Of a DNA stretch of 64,000 nt, positions 26,449 through 35,338 are shown in pieces. Source of the stretch: Ignavibacteriota bacterium. GTDB taxonomy: Bacteria > Bacteroidota > Ignavibacteria > Ignavibacteriales > Melioribacteraceae. The translations under genes were made by a program, and so were the position numbers. Numbering within the stretch: the stretch's first letter is position 1; every line of letters starts with the position of its first letter. Location: positions 1,602,501 to 1,666,500 of the forward strand of contig JADJOX010000007.1 in the NCBI GenBank assembly GCA_016713565.1, given 5' to 3'. Below the pieces are notes generated by a model, which had not been told where the DNA came from, ran no database searches, and was given only the letters and a program-made list of their open reading frames with translations.

Positions 26449-27724
26449 TCGATCTTCTCTTTTTCAACATCCAAAAATTTGAAAGGAAAAATCCAATTCC
26501 TACTACAATAAAAATAATTCCACGCGTTACGAATGATAAATCGGTATCAAAAAATCTGCATGCTATTAAAGATGTTACTATCAATAATCCATAATTTAAT
26601 ATTCCCAAATGATTTTGATCTGTTCCTCTTTTAATAGTAATAATTCCGATTGATAATGTTAATAAATTTATAAGAACTACAGATATATGAGTATAAAAAC
26701 CTATAAAAAATATTAAAATAAAAACTACAAACATTAAGCTGCCCCAATCAAATTCTTTTTGAGATTTGCTTTTAAAGATTTTGATAAAGAAGTAAAATGA
26801 AATTGCCGAAATAATAATTGTAGAGATCAGTTCAGGAGAAAAAATCACTGCATTAAATTGGAAACTTTTATTTTGCAAATCATTCCAAAACCATTCGAAA
26901 CTTAGAATTAAGAGAATTACTATTATGCCAAGTGAACCAAAAAATGTATAACCATTTACTTTTGATTTTGTATTCTTAGCAAAGTTTAAATTCCCTATTA
27001 TTTGAAATAACGAGAATAAGCTGAAATAAGCTAGGAACATGAATTCTTCAAACTTATTTGCAACAATTCCTAAGGATATTATAATTGATAGTGGAATGAA
27101 CCAATTATGTAGATTCAAAAAATTACTTTGCGGATCTCTTTTAATTAAAGAATAATAATGGGGCATTAAAATTAAAAGCAAGATCCAATAGTAAATTGAT
27201 TCACTTGTAGGAAAAGACCAATAACCGTTTTCGCAAGCATAAAATGTTATTCCAATAAGATAAAGAAGTGAACCGGTTGAAGATCTCATTAAATATATAA
27301 TTGGAAAGAATATAAGCATCCAAGTGATTATAAATAAACTGAGATCACTATGTAGGTTGTATATTTGACCTATTAAAGAAATGTTTGCGCCAATTGCGAA
27401 AAATAAAAATGTAGAGCCGCTTTCTTTCCATACAATATTTTCATGTTTTTTGAAAAAAGAATATCCGCAAAGAATTTGTCCGGTAAATAACGGAATAAAT
27501 GAAACTATAAGTTTTGTGGTTTTGGAAAACAAATCCCAATTATGAGCGACAATTAAAATTATACCAAGACCTATAAGCAACGCGCCAAGAACACCAAAGA
27601 TCAAAAGAGTTTTACTATAAGTTTTATTTCCTTTTTCTTTATAATAATTTTGAATTTTTTCAGCTGTTTCCTGGGAAATTACATTTGCGTTGACCAACTC
27701 TGATATTTCCTTTAGTAAACTCAT
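26438..27724 (-). CDS. DUF2157 polytopic membrane protein
   Basis: A 428-residue protein. It has a short soluble N-terminus (ELVNANVISQETAEKIQNYY) typical of DUF2157, followed by about 12 hydrophobic segments starting with LLIFGVLGALLIGLGIILIV. The last residues are basic (KKRRSNVK). It overlaps the GDYXXLXY gene and follows four bases after a further membrane protein, so the three form an operon. The pair is widespread in bacteria, but no activity is known. Transport or envelope sensing would be guesses. Confidence 0.82.
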   Translation of the reverse strand: MSLLKEISELVNANVISQETAEKIQNYYKEKGNKTYSKTLLIFGVLGALLIGLGIILIVAHNWDLFSKTTKLIVSFIPLFTGQILCGYSFFKKHENIVWKESGSTFLFFAIGANISLIGQIYNLHSDLSLFIITWMLIFFPIIYLMRSSTGSLLYLIGITFYACENGYWSFPTSESIYYWILLLILMPHYYSLIKRDPQSNFLNLHNWFIPLSIIISLGIVANKFEEFMFLAYFSLFSLFQIIGNLNFAKNTKSKVNGYTFFGSLGIIVILLILSFEWFWNDLQNKSFQFNAVIFSPELISTIIISAISFYFFIKIFKSKSQKEFDWGSLMFVVFILIFFIGFYTHISVVLINLLTLSIGIITIKRGTDQNHLGILNYGLLIVTSLIACRFFDTDLSFVTRGIIFIVVGIGFFLSNFWMLKKRRSNVK

Positions 27725-27728
27725 AGAG

Positions 27729-28373
27729 TTAATTCATAATTTGAGTTTGAGAGACCGCAGGTGTCGGATCATTTTCTTTAATTCTTTTACGGCAAATTTG
27801 TTCAATTTCAAAAACGTTGGGAATGCCCGAAATGTATATTGTATCCGGAACATATCTGCTTCCGCTGTTTTTACTGCTGACCATTTTGCCGGTTCTCATC
27901 TGCAGAGAAATATTTCCGCTAAATTCATTGCCGCTGACTTCAATATCACCGGAAAATTGCTCCCAGTCAATTGATCTGATTCTTCCATTTTGAAGCCCAA
28001 TTAATCTTAATGGCGTACCAACAAAAAAACCACCTTTTTTGAAAAGAGAATAAAAACCGCCGGATAACATACCAATACCAATTAAAACAAAAAATCCAAT
28101 AACTAATGCCGGAACAAGTACGGGTCCTAAATTATCCGGACTTGCGACTGTCGGTGTACCGTTTGAAGTGAAATGAACTTCTTCGCCTACAAATAAAGGT
28201 CCTAAAAACGCTAATACAAAAATACTGGTAAATGCTGTCCATACAGTCCCAAAAATAATTAAACCAATTGAAGATTTAACCGGTTTATCTCGTTTAGCTT
28301 TTACGGAAAAATCAATTTGTTCGTTGCCAATATTAGATAATAAATTTTGCGGTAGATCGGGTGAATTTAACAT
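27729..28373 (-). CDS. Membrane protein of unknown function, DUF3592-like layout
   Basis: A 214-residue protein with two membrane segments (about 36-60 and 90-112). Between them is an extracytoplasmic loop rich in Gly, Ser and Thr. The cytoplasmic C-terminal domain contains GNISLQMRTGKMVSSKNSGS and VPDTIYISGIPNVFEIEQIC, which looks like a small beta-rich domain. I do not recognise the family with confidence. It begins the operon with the DUF2157 and GDYXXLXY genes, ending five bases before the DUF2157 start codon. Confidence 0.55.
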   Translation of the reverse strand: MLNSPDLPQNLLSNIGNEQIDFSVKAKRDKPVKSSIGLIIFGTVWTAFTSIFVLAFLGPLFVGEEVHFTSNGTPTVASPDNLGPVLVPALVIGFFVLIGIGMLSGGFYSLFKKGGFFVGTPLRLIGLQNGRIRSIDWEQFSGDIEVSGNEFSGNISLQMRTGKMVSSKNSGSRYVPDTIYISGIPNVFEIEQICRKRIKENDPTPAVSQTQIMN

Positions 28374-28568
28374 AATTAAATTTCCAAAAATTATGATTAT
28401 GATATTTAATGGAATTTTATGAATTTGTAAAGAAGTAAATAGATAGGAAAAATAATATTTTTTAACTAATTGCTAAATCCGACATCTGATAATATTCTAA
28501 ATTTAATTACAGAAATTAATGCAATTAAATATTACTTGAGTATTAAAATCGAATTAAATCATAGATTT

Positions 28569-29603
28569 TTATTTATTTTCGATTTCAAGTAATTCTTTTT
28601 TTCTCCATATTCCGCCCCCATAACCAGTAAGATTTCCATCGCTGCCAATTACTCTATGGCAAGGAATTAAAATTGCAATTTTATTCATTCCGTTTGCATT
28701 TGCAACGGCTCTTACTGCCGTTGGTTTATCGATTTGTTCTGCAATTTCTTTGTAACTTTTTGTTTTTCCAAATGGAATTTCCAAGAGTTTATTCCAAACA
28801 GTATTTTGAAAAATCGTTCCTGAAGCAGCAAGCGGAATAGTAAATTCTTTTCTATTTCCATCAAAATATTCATGCAGCTGATTTTCCAAATTTATTAAAT
28901 GATTGCTATTTCCTTGTAATATTTTTGCATTGAAATATTTTGAGATTTGTTTCAATTCTGTTTCAAGCATTTTACGATCGGAAAATTCCAACAAGCAAAT
29001 TCCGTCTTTTGTTGAACATGCGATCATGGTTCCTAATTTTGTTTCAATTCTTTTAAGTTCAATAACATTTTTAGTTTTGCTATTACCTGGCGAACTTTCA
29101 AAAACAGACTTAAAAGAATCATTAAAACCACTTAAAGAATTATAACCGGAATCAAAAGCAGATTCCGTAATACTTTTTCCATTTTGAATTTTTTTAAATG
29201 CATTATTTATTCTTAGCATTCTTTGGTATGCGTGAAAGGTAATTCCATGATTTTTTAAAAACCATCTTCTAATCTTATTTGGCTCAATCCCTTTTTTTAC
29301 CAGATCAAAATCTTTAATTTTTTGCGATGGATTTTCATTTAGTTCGTTTAATATATTTTTAATTTCAATTGGTGTCGTATTTAATTTTTCTAATGGATTG
29401 CAAACCTTACAAGGTCTATAACCCCTTAGTATTGCTTCTTTTGATGTTTTATAAAATTCCACATTCTCAATTTTAGGTTTTCTTGCTGTGCATGTCGGTC
29501 TGCAAAAAATGCCGGTAGTTTTAACAGCAGTAAAAAATATACCTTCAAACGACGCATCTTTTTCGAATGCAGCTTTGTACATAATTTTGTGTGTTAGTTC
29601 CAT
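28569..29603 (-). CDS. ada: Ada: methylated-DNA repair protein and transcription activator
   Basis: Ada removes methyl groups from DNA and then switches on the alkylation response. In 344 residues there is the N-terminal zinc/phosphotriester domain with Cys34, Cys38, Cys65 and Cys68 (FCRPTC, YRPCKVC), an AraC-type helix-turn-helix (FHAYQRMLRINNAFKKIQNG, then SITESAFDSGYNSLSGF), and the O6-methylguanine transferase domain with the acceptor Cys315 in PCHRVIG. All key residues are present. It is a single gene; the small-enzyme run upstream lies on the same strand but with gaps. Confidence 0.95.
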   Translation of the reverse strand: MELTHKIMYKAAFEKDASFEGIFFTAVKTTGIFCRPTCTARKPKIENVEFYKTSKEAILRGYRPCKVCNPLEKLNTTPIEIKNILNELNENPSQKIKDFDLVKKGIEPNKIRRWFLKNHGITFHAYQRMLRINNAFKKIQNGKSITESAFDSGYNSLSGFNDSFKSVFESSPGNSKTKNVIELKRIETKLGTMIACSTKDGICLLEFSDRKMLETELKQISKYFNAKILQGNSNHLINLENQLHEYFDGNRKEFTIPLAASGTIFQNTVWNKLLEIPFGKTKSYKEIAEQIDKPTAVRAVANANGMNKIAILIPCHRVIGSDGNLTGYGGGIWRKKELLEIENK

Positions 29604-29612
29604 TTATAAAAC

Positions 29613-30386
29613 CTAAAATATACTTTTAAAATTTTGATCTGTTAATATTTCATTCATTTTATTTTCCATTTGCGAATAGACAAAATCATTAATAAAATTT
29701 CCCATACTAATTCTTTTAACACCTATATATGAAAGAATTTTAAAATCCGGCAAATTTGGCATACACATAACGTTAACAGGCAATTTTGTTTAATTAACCA
29801 ATTCTTCAATTTCTCTAATATTAGTTATACAAGGAATAAAAATTCCATTAATATTGTTACTCTCATACATGTGGATTCTTTTTATTGTCTCGTTAAATTT
29901 GTTCTCAAGATTTAGTAAATAAGTGTCAGTTCTAACATTAATAAAAATATTTATATTTTCTTGGTTCAGCATTTTAAAAAGTTGATTTAATCTATCAGTA
30001 AATATATCTGCAGATAAAATTGATCTATTTGAATTTACTACAATTGAATCTTCAATATTTATTCCGGCAATTCCAATTTCAGCAAGTCTTTTGATATTAG
30101 AAAATATATTATCAATATTAATCCCGAAACCAGCTTCTAAATCGACCGATAAAGGTATGGTTGTATTCTCAGATATTTTCTTAACCAAGTAAAAATATTC
30201 ATCGAATGAAATATTTTCACCATCAGCATAGCCTAGTGAATTTGCAATTGCCGCACTCGATGTTCCTATTGCATTAAATTTCAGTTTTTCATAAATCTTT
30301 GCACTTTGAACATTCCAGACATTTCCAAGCAAAAGAGGTTTGTCGGATTTATGTAGCTGTAAAAAATTATCATATTGCGATATCAT
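29613..30386 (-). pseudogene. Isocitrate lyase/PEP mutase family gene with in-frame stop
   Basis: From ATG 30386 (after an AAAGGAAA site) the frame reads as a PEP mutase-superfamily enzyme. It has LLLGNVWNVQSAKIYEKL, TTIPLSVDLEAGFG and GINIEDS. It hits TAA at 29792-29790. The same frame then continues for 58 more codons with clear family sequence (KLPVNVMCMPNLPDF, then LGVKRISMGNF-like GVKRISMGNF) to a TAG at 29615-29613. The full length, about 257 codons, is right for the family. One base change would restore it. These enzymes cleave or rearrange C-C and C-P bonds of small acids; the substrate is unknown. Confidence 0.8.
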
Positions 30387-30507
30387 TATTTTTCCTTTCA
30401 TAAATTGTAATAGAAAAAATAACTATGAGTGTTTTTCTAGGCTACCGAAAACTTAACAAGTAATTTTTAAATAATATAAATAAGAGAAGCGATTATTTTT
30501 AAAAAAA

Positions 30508-30888
30508 CTATAGTTGTTTAATCCAGCTATTTATTAGCGAAGAAATTTCATTACTTAATTCTTTTGCTTCTTTATTTGATTTTATGGTAATAACACATCT
30601 ATCAGGTGCAGCCCATTTAATAATTTGATGAGGATCATCGAGATGAAATTTATGAGGATCTCCTTTTAATTTTGAATCAGTATGTAAAACTATTTGAATA
30701 TTTTTGGGAGGATATAATTTAAATGTAGCAAAGTGATTTTCAAGTTTATAACTTGGCGCGTTCCACTTAATTTCTTCAATAATACTATCATTGCATTTTT
30801 TTATAACATTACGTAAAAACTCAATTCCTTCTTTATAAGGATGATCTAAATTATTCATAAAATTATTTACAGCAACTTCATTTTTCAT
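30508..30888 (-). CDS. DUF1801 (YdhG-like) small protein
   Basis: A 126-residue protein of the DUF1801 superfamily, a small alpha-beta fold whose bacterial members include proposed iron chaperones. Typical parts are EGIEFLRNVIKKCNDSIIEE, then IKWNAPSYKLENHFATFKLY. No catalytic motif is recognisable. It overlaps the RNA polymerase alpha-C-terminal-like gene by 11 bp, so they are translated together. It is the first of three DUF1801-type proteins in this minus-strand cluster (others at 33195 and 33667). Confidence 0.75.
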   Translation of the reverse strand: MKNEVAVNNFMNNLDHPYKEGIEFLRNVIKKCNDSIIEEIKWNAPSYKLENHFATFKLYPPKNIQIVLHTDSKLKGDPHKFHLDDPHQIIKWAAPDRCVITIKSNKEAKELSNEISSLINSWIKQL

Positions 30889-31186
30889 AATTATAATTTT
30901 TATTAAAAGTAAAACCGGCTTTATTCAATTCTTCTCTTAATATAGGAATTGCGCTTGGTCCAATTCCATGTAGCTGTAATATCTCTTTTTTAGAATATTT
31001 TGATAATTTATTTAAAGTTTTAATATCTTCTCTTTCTAAAGCCCTGCGAGCAGGATTTGAAATTTTTGAAAGAAAACCATCTTTAGGTTTTTGTTCATTT
31101 TCACAGATCGGACAAACCGGACAATCGCTGCTTTTGAAATATTTATGTCCTTTTGTACAAACACGCAAGTTCTTTTTAATATTCAT
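30878..31186 (-). CDS. Helix-hairpin-helix protein like RNA polymerase alpha C-terminal domain
   Basis: Starting at the ATG at 31186 the product has 102 residues. The N-terminus has a Cys cluster that may bind zinc (CTKGHKYFKSSDCPVCPICE). The C-terminal half (TLNKLSKYSKKEILQLHGIG, then PSAIPILREEL) looks like the alpha-subunit C-terminal domain, a helix-hairpin-helix DNA- or protein-binding unit. Stand-alone proteins of this type are common in Bacteroidota. An ATG 11 codons upstream would overlap the MATE gene; neither start has a clear ribosome-binding site. It may act as a small regulator. Target unknown. Confidence 0.7.
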   Translation of the reverse strand: MNIKKNLRVCTKGHKYFKSSDCPVCPICENEQKPKDGFLSKISNPARRALEREDIKTLNKLSKYSKKEILQLHGIGPSAIPILREELNKAGFTFNKNYNYEK

Positions 31187-31197
31187 TTTAATAGAAA

Positions 31198-32601
31198 TTA
31201 TATTGATACTTTTTTCCAATTACCTTTTGTAAAAAGCCATAAAGTAAAAACTCCAACGCTTGTTTCGGTAGCGAAAATTGTCCAGAAAATTCCTTCATAA
31301 CCAAATCCTAAAACTTTTGAACTTAAATAGGATATTGGAATTTGCAGCAACCAAAAAAATACTAAATTAATTTTTGTTGGTGTAATTGTATCTCCAGCGC
31401 CGTTAAAAGCCTGTACCGATACCATCCACCAACCATAAACAAAATAAGAATACGAAACTATTTTTAACCAAGTTGCACCAACAGTGATTACATTATTATC
31501 ATTTGAAAAAATCGAGACCAAATTTTCACTAAACACAAAATATAATATTGATACTCCGATCAAGAAAAACATATTGTAAGTGCCAATTTTCCAAACGGAT
31601 TTTTCGGCGCGATCGGGAGAATTTGCGCCAAGATTTTGGCCGACTAATGTTGATGCGGCATTTGACAAACCCCAAGCTGGCATCATAGTAAACATCATAA
31701 TTCTTATTGTAATTGTTGCACCGGCTACAACATGACTTCCAAACTCGGCAAAAATTCTCATTATGAAAATCCATGAAGTCATTGCGATAATATTTTGACC
31801 GATTCCGCCTAATGAAGTTTTTATTATTGAATAAATTATTTCAAGTTTTAAAACAATATATGATTTCTCAACTTTAATATGTTTTACGCCATGATACAAA
31901 TACCATAACTGAATTAAAACGCCTACACCTCTTCCTACATTTGTTGCAATTGCGGCACCTTCAATTCCTAATTGGGGAAAAGGACCATAACCAAAAATTA
32001 AAATAGGATCCAAAATGATGTTGATTCCATTTGCAATCCATAAAATGCGCATTGCAATTGCAGCGTCTCCGGCACCTCTAAAAATTGCATTAATTACGAA
32101 AAGCAGCATAATTACTAAGTTCCCGCCAAGCATCCATTGTGCATAACCAACTCCATTAGCTAAAATCCAATTATCTGCGCCCATTAATTCCAGCAATTCC
32201 CTGCTGTAAAATATGCCTGCAATTGAAAACGGAATAGAAGCGATTATGCCGATTAATATTGACTGAACTGCCGTTATTCCCGCTTTTTCTTTATTCTTTT
32301 CACCAACCCTTCTGGCAATTAATGCGGTTACACCCATTGCCAATCCCATGCATATAGAATAAAGTAAAAACATATAAGTTTCGGTTAATCCTACAGTTGC
32401 AACTGCAGATGCACCGAGTGAACCGACAAAATAAATATCTGCGACTGCAAATGTCGATTCCATTATTAACTCTAATATCATTGGAACCGCCAAAAGAAAA
32501 ATGGCTCTACCAAGAGGAATTTGAGTATAATCAGCCTCACTACCGCGAATTGCGTCTTTTAACTCATGCCAAATATTTTTATTCAAGGATGCGCTCTGCA
32601 A
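31198..32601 (-). CDS. MATE family efflux transporter
   Basis: A 467-residue exporter with 12 predicted membrane helices. MATE proteins expel drugs or toxic metabolites using Na+ or H+ gradients. The N-terminal region has the typical IPLGRAIFLLAVPMILELIM followed by FVGSLGASAVATVGLTE. The mirrored second half shows GIGQNIIAMTSWIFIMRIFA and the AFNGAGDTITPTKINL signature. It lies in the minus-strand run of small enzymes and may be part of a response to toxic compounds, which is an inference from context. The substrate cannot be told. Confidence 0.93.
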   Translation of the reverse strand: MQSASLNKNIWHELKDAIRGSEADYTQIPLGRAIFLLAVPMILELIMESTFAVADIYFVGSLGASAVATVGLTETYMFLLYSICMGLAMGVTALIARRVGEKNKEKAGITAVQSILIGIIASIPFSIAGIFYSRELLELMGADNWILANGVGYAQWMLGGNLVIMLLFVINAIFRGAGDAAIAMRILWIANGINIILDPILIFGYGPFPQLGIEGAAIATNVGRGVGVLIQLWYLYHGVKHIKVEKSYIVLKLEIIYSIIKTSLGGIGQNIIAMTSWIFIMRIFAEFGSHVVAGATITIRIMMFTMMPAWGLSNAASTLVGQNLGANSPDRAEKSVWKIGTYNMFFLIGVSILYFVFSENLVSIFSNDNNVITVGATWLKIVSYSYFVYGWWMVSVQAFNGAGDTITPTKINLVFFWLLQIPISYLSSKVLGFGYEGIFWTIFATETSVGVFTLWLFTKGNWKKVSI

Positions 32602-32667
32602 AAATTATTCTTTCTTTAAATTTAAGGGAAGAATTACTAGTAATAACCGAGAAAGATTATAAGTATA

Positions 32668-33180
32668 TCACAAATATCTTTCTTTTATTACTTTTAAATG
32701 ATGCTTTGTATGTCCAAGTGAAATATAGCCTAAAGCTCTTGCCGAGATTTTAAATTCGCCGTTATTTCCTAAAAATTTTGATTTTTCTTCTGTGATATTT
32801 TTAAGCAAAAAATCAAAACTTTTTCTTATGGTAAGAAATTCCTCCAAGAGGCTTTCCATTGATCTGTTTGTTACGTCAACATTTGCGGCAAAGAGATTTT
32901 CATCGGCTCTCTGAAGCAAAGTTTTACCATCTCCTCTCGCGCAAACCAATGTGCGATAAGTAAAAATTCTTTCGGTATCAATTATGTGCATTAGAACATC
33001 TTTAATTGTCCATTTATCAGGCGCATATTTGAAATTATGTTTTTCAACGGGAATATTTTTGAAAAAGTTAAATGTTGATTCGGTATCATCATTAAATGCG
33101 TCGAAAAAATTTTTCTCTTCAACAAGATCAATGTACTTTTTAAAATAAGGATTGAATTCATTTACTTCCGGTCGGTTCAT
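32668..33180 (-). CDS. DinB family metal-binding protein
   Basis: A 170-residue four-helix-bundle protein of the DinB superfamily. The three metal-ligand histidines are visible in DVLMHIIDTE and in LGHTKHH near the C-terminus. The segment KFKYAPDKWTIKDV-like (NFKYAPDKWTIKDVLMH) is the family's entry motif. Relatives act as thiol transferases or in stress responses, but this member's activity is unknown. It follows 14 bp behind the DUF1801 gene at 33195 and is likely co-transcribed. Confidence 0.88.
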   Translation of the reverse strand: MNRPEVNEFNPYFKKYIDLVEEKNFFDAFNDDTESTFNFFKNIPVEKHNFKYAPDKWTIKDVLMHIIDTERIFTYRTLVCARGDGKTLLQRADENLFAANVDVTNRSMESLLEEFLTIRKSFDFLLKNITEEKSKFLGNNGEFKISARALGYISLGHTKHHLKVIKERYL

Positions 33181-33194
33181 TTATATTTCCTTAA

Positions 33195-33575
33195 TTATTG
33201 TTTATTTTTATTTGGTTTAGAAGAATTTTCTTTTACTCTAAACTTAACAATTTTTGTTATAGTTTTTACGGGCAAAGGTTTATCTATTGGAAATTGAATT
33301 GCCCCCTTTGAAGTTTTATATGATTTTAATTCTTCCGCAAAATTAACAATTCCGCTTGGCGTTGGATAAAAACCAACATGATTTTTGTAACCGGCAAAGT
33401 GAACCAAATTTCCGTTAAGAAAAAAAGTCGGCATATTATAACTAATTTTCTCTTCGGCATTCGGAGCCGCTAGCAAAATTACTTTTCTAATTTCATTGAG
33501 TATTATTTGAATATTTTTCGGAAATGTTTCAATATACTCGTCGATGTTTTTAAATTTTATATTTTCAGCTTTCAT
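33195..33575 (-). CDS. DUF1801/YdhG-type protein
   Basis: A 126-residue DUF1801 protein that is close to the YdhG type: NIDEYIETFPKNIQIILNEI, then AAPNAEEKISYNMPTFFLNG and FAGYKNHVGFYPTPSGIVNF. All of these are conserved blocks of that group. The last residues are Lys/Asn-rich. The gene sits 14 bp upstream of the DinB gene on the minus strand. Proposed roles include metallochaperone-like binding, but no motif proves this. Confidence 0.85.
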   Translation of the reverse strand: MKAENIKFKNIDEYIETFPKNIQIILNEIRKVILLAAPNAEEKISYNMPTFFLNGNLVHFAGYKNHVGFYPTPSGIVNFAEELKSYKTSKGAIQFPIDKPLPVKTITKIVKFRVKENSSKPNKNKQ

Positions 33576-33666
33576 ATCCTTCCGGTAAAAGATTTTTTAA
33601 AATTTATTTACGCTATAATTTTGGCAAGTTGGTAAAACAAATAATTTTGTATATAAGTTAAACACA

Positions 33667-34245
33667 TCAATCATTCAATCCTTTACCCGATAAAATTCGC
33701 TCAATATTTTTTTCAATTCTTGATTCACGAGTTTTTGATTGCTTTGGCTGAGAAAAGAATAACAAATAACCGCGCTGACGACCTGGCGTCAAATTTTCAA
33801 ACGCAATTTTTAAATCATGATTTTTTTCTAATTTTAATTTCAATTCATCCGGCATATTGTATTCATTTGTTTTTTTCATCTCCACCTTTAAGCCGGCTTT
33901 TTCAATTTCAATCGCCTCAAATATATATTCTTTGATGGTATTTTCAAGTTTGTCAATTTTTGAAATATCGGTAAATCTTAAATGCCTAGCCGCTTGAACA
34001 TTTTCTGACTGCTGAACTAAAATATTTTTTTTATCCTTTAATAAAACTCCTTTATGAAAAAGAATTGCGCAATATTCTTTGAATTCATGAATTAAAACAA
34101 CATTACTTTTTTGAAAAGTATAACACGGATGCATCCATTTATATTCTTCGATCAAACCGCAATCAAGGATTATCTTTCTTAATTTAGTCAATTCTTTCTG
34201 CCATTTACCGACTTTACTTAAATATGTATCAACATTTTTATTCAT
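33667..34245 (-). CDS. YdeI/OmpD-associated family protein
   Basis: The 192-residue protein has an N-terminal DUF1801 part (VDTYLSKVGKWQKELTKLRK, then IILDCGLIEEYKWMHPCYTF). The C-terminal OmdA-type part contains NMPDELKLKLEKNHDLKIAF and LTPGRQRGYLLFFSQPKQSK. The conserved blocks are complete and the length is normal. Relatives have been linked to peptide and polymyxin resistance in enterobacteria, but there is no evidence for that here. It lies six bases after the VOC gene stop, so they form a pair. Confidence 0.88.
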   Translation of the reverse strand: MNKNVDTYLSKVGKWQKELTKLRKIILDCGLIEEYKWMHPCYTFQKSNVVLIHEFKEYCAILFHKGVLLKDKKNILVQQSENVQAARHLRFTDISKIDKLENTIKEYIFEAIEIEKAGLKVEMKKTNEYNMPDELKLKLEKNHDLKIAFENLTPGRQRGYLLFFSQPKQSKTRESRIEKNIERILSGKGLND

Positions 34246-34251
34246 AGGTGT

Positions 34252-34653
34252 TTACATACTTATCGGCTGTAAAATACTGCATCTGTTTCCTTCAGTATCT
34301 ATAAACGAAATAAATTCTCCAACGCCTGGAATTGGAATTGGTTCGCCCAATAATTTTCCACCGGCATTTTGTATCTTTACCATATGTTCCTTGATATCAT
34401 CCACTGAAATTACAATTGACGGATTATTCATCTTTGGATCCTCAAGTTTTTGATAAAATCCGCCATTTATTGCGCCTTTGGTTTGAATCATTCCTTTATC
34501 ATCGGTTTCTGTAGTTTGAGCCACAATATAATTCCCCATTTCGGGTCCGAACTGAACAGTATTCCATCCAAAAACATTTGTATAAAATTCCGACATTCTT
34601 TTGCTGTCTTCGGCAGCCATTTCAAAGTGTACAACCGGATTCATTTTCGACAT
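34252..34653 (-). CDS. VOC family protein (glyoxalase/bleomycin-resistance fold)
   Basis: A 133-residue VOC protein. The first beta-alpha motif (VVHFEMAAEDSKRMSEFYTN, then VFGWNTVQFG) and the end (GVGEFISFIDTEGNRCSILQ) are typical of the lactoylglutathione lyase-like group. The His in VHFE and the Glu near the end of each half are likely metal ligands, but the activity is unknown. It precedes the YdeI-type gene by six bases. An AGGAGAAA site lies upstream of the ATG. Confidence 0.85.
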   Translation of the reverse strand: MSKMNPVVHFEMAAEDSKRMSEFYTNVFGWNTVQFGPEMGNYIVAQTTETDDKGMIQTKGAINGGFYQKLEDPKMNNPSIVISVDDIKEHMVKIQNAGGKLLGEPIPIPGVGEFISFIDTEGNRCSILQPISM

Positions 34654-34744
34654 GATTTTTCTCCTTTATTATCAATTAAAATGATGAAATATTTTTTATT
34701 CAGCAGCAATCTATTGTTTCGATACGAATCAACATCAATACTTA

Positions 34745-34825
34745 ATTGCCATTTCCGTGAAAGTGAAAATTCAGTACAATTAAAATAGATTCCCGATAAT
34801 TATTTTGCAATTTCCGAAATGACAG
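34745..34825. repeat. Degenerate intergenic hairpin element
   Basis: TGCCATTTCCGTGAAAGTG at one end and CAATTTCCGAAATGACAG at the other form imperfect inverted arms, with ATTCCCGATAA inside. It resembles the widespread intergenic repeats built around CATTTCCGxGAAAG and CGGGAATGACA. It lies in the 230-bp gap between a VOC and an SRPBCC gene. A fragment of similar sequence is at 38864-38895. Confidence 0.35.
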
Positions 34826-34886
34826 TTTTAATTAGTGATATACTTTTAAAAAAATAAATGCTCCACTACTTTCAAAATAACTGTAA

Positions 34887-35300
34887 CTAATTAATTTCTT
34901 CAACGTGTTTTTTAAAGTTATTTAAAATTTCCTGCCAGCCATTTTTTTGCATTTCAATAGGGTTTGTTTTTTCAGGATCAAACAAAGTTGTTATTTTGGT
35001 TTTATTGCCTTGGCTTTCAAAATTCGTAATTGCTTGTCTTCCATCTTCCATAGTGTAAGCAATTTTTTTATGTTCAATTACTTCATTATATATTCCTCCA
35101 AAATCAAACCCGAAACTTCCGTCTTTGGCTTCCATTCTTGAATTGAATTTTCCGCCCGTTCTTAAATCATTTTCTGATTTTGGACAATGCCAATCATCAG
35201 AAGCAAAATTCCATTTTGTAATATGCTCCGGTTTTGTCCAATAATTCCAAACTTTATTTATATCTGCAGAAACCGAGGTTTCAATTTTTATTTTTTCCAT
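34887..35300 (-). CDS. SRPBCC/AHSA1-type protein
   Basis: A 137-residue START-like (AHSA1) protein. It has the usual opening KIETSVSADINKVWNYWTKP, then HITKWNFASDDWHCP, and the C-terminal helix TNPIEMQKNGWQEILNNFKK that closes the ligand pocket. Members bind hydrophobic ligands or act as Hsp90 co-chaperone-like proteins; no catalytic residues define this one. It is one of three AHSA1 genes in the cluster (also 36919 and 38287). A GGTAGTGAAATGG sequence precedes the start. Confidence 0.88.
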   Translation of the reverse strand: MEKIKIETSVSADINKVWNYWTKPEHITKWNFASDDWHCPKSENDLRTGGKFNSRMEAKDGSFGFDFGGIYNEVIEHKKIAYTMEDGRQAITNFESQGNKTKITTLFDPEKTNPIEMQKNGWQEILNNFKKHVEEIN

Positions 35301-35338
35301 TTCACTACCTTTCTAAATTGAAATTATTCTATGAATAA

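Noticed and set aside
29790..29792. In-frame TAA in the PEP mutase-like gene as a selenocysteine or pyrrolysine codon
   Set aside because: Those amino acids use TGA and TAG, not TAA, and no insertion element is visible. A point mutation or read error is simpler.
34450..34788. Plus-strand 112-codon frame over the VOC gene and the following gap
   Set aside because: It is mostly antisense to the VOC gene, and its tail (HFRESENSVQ) is just the translated hairpin repeat.
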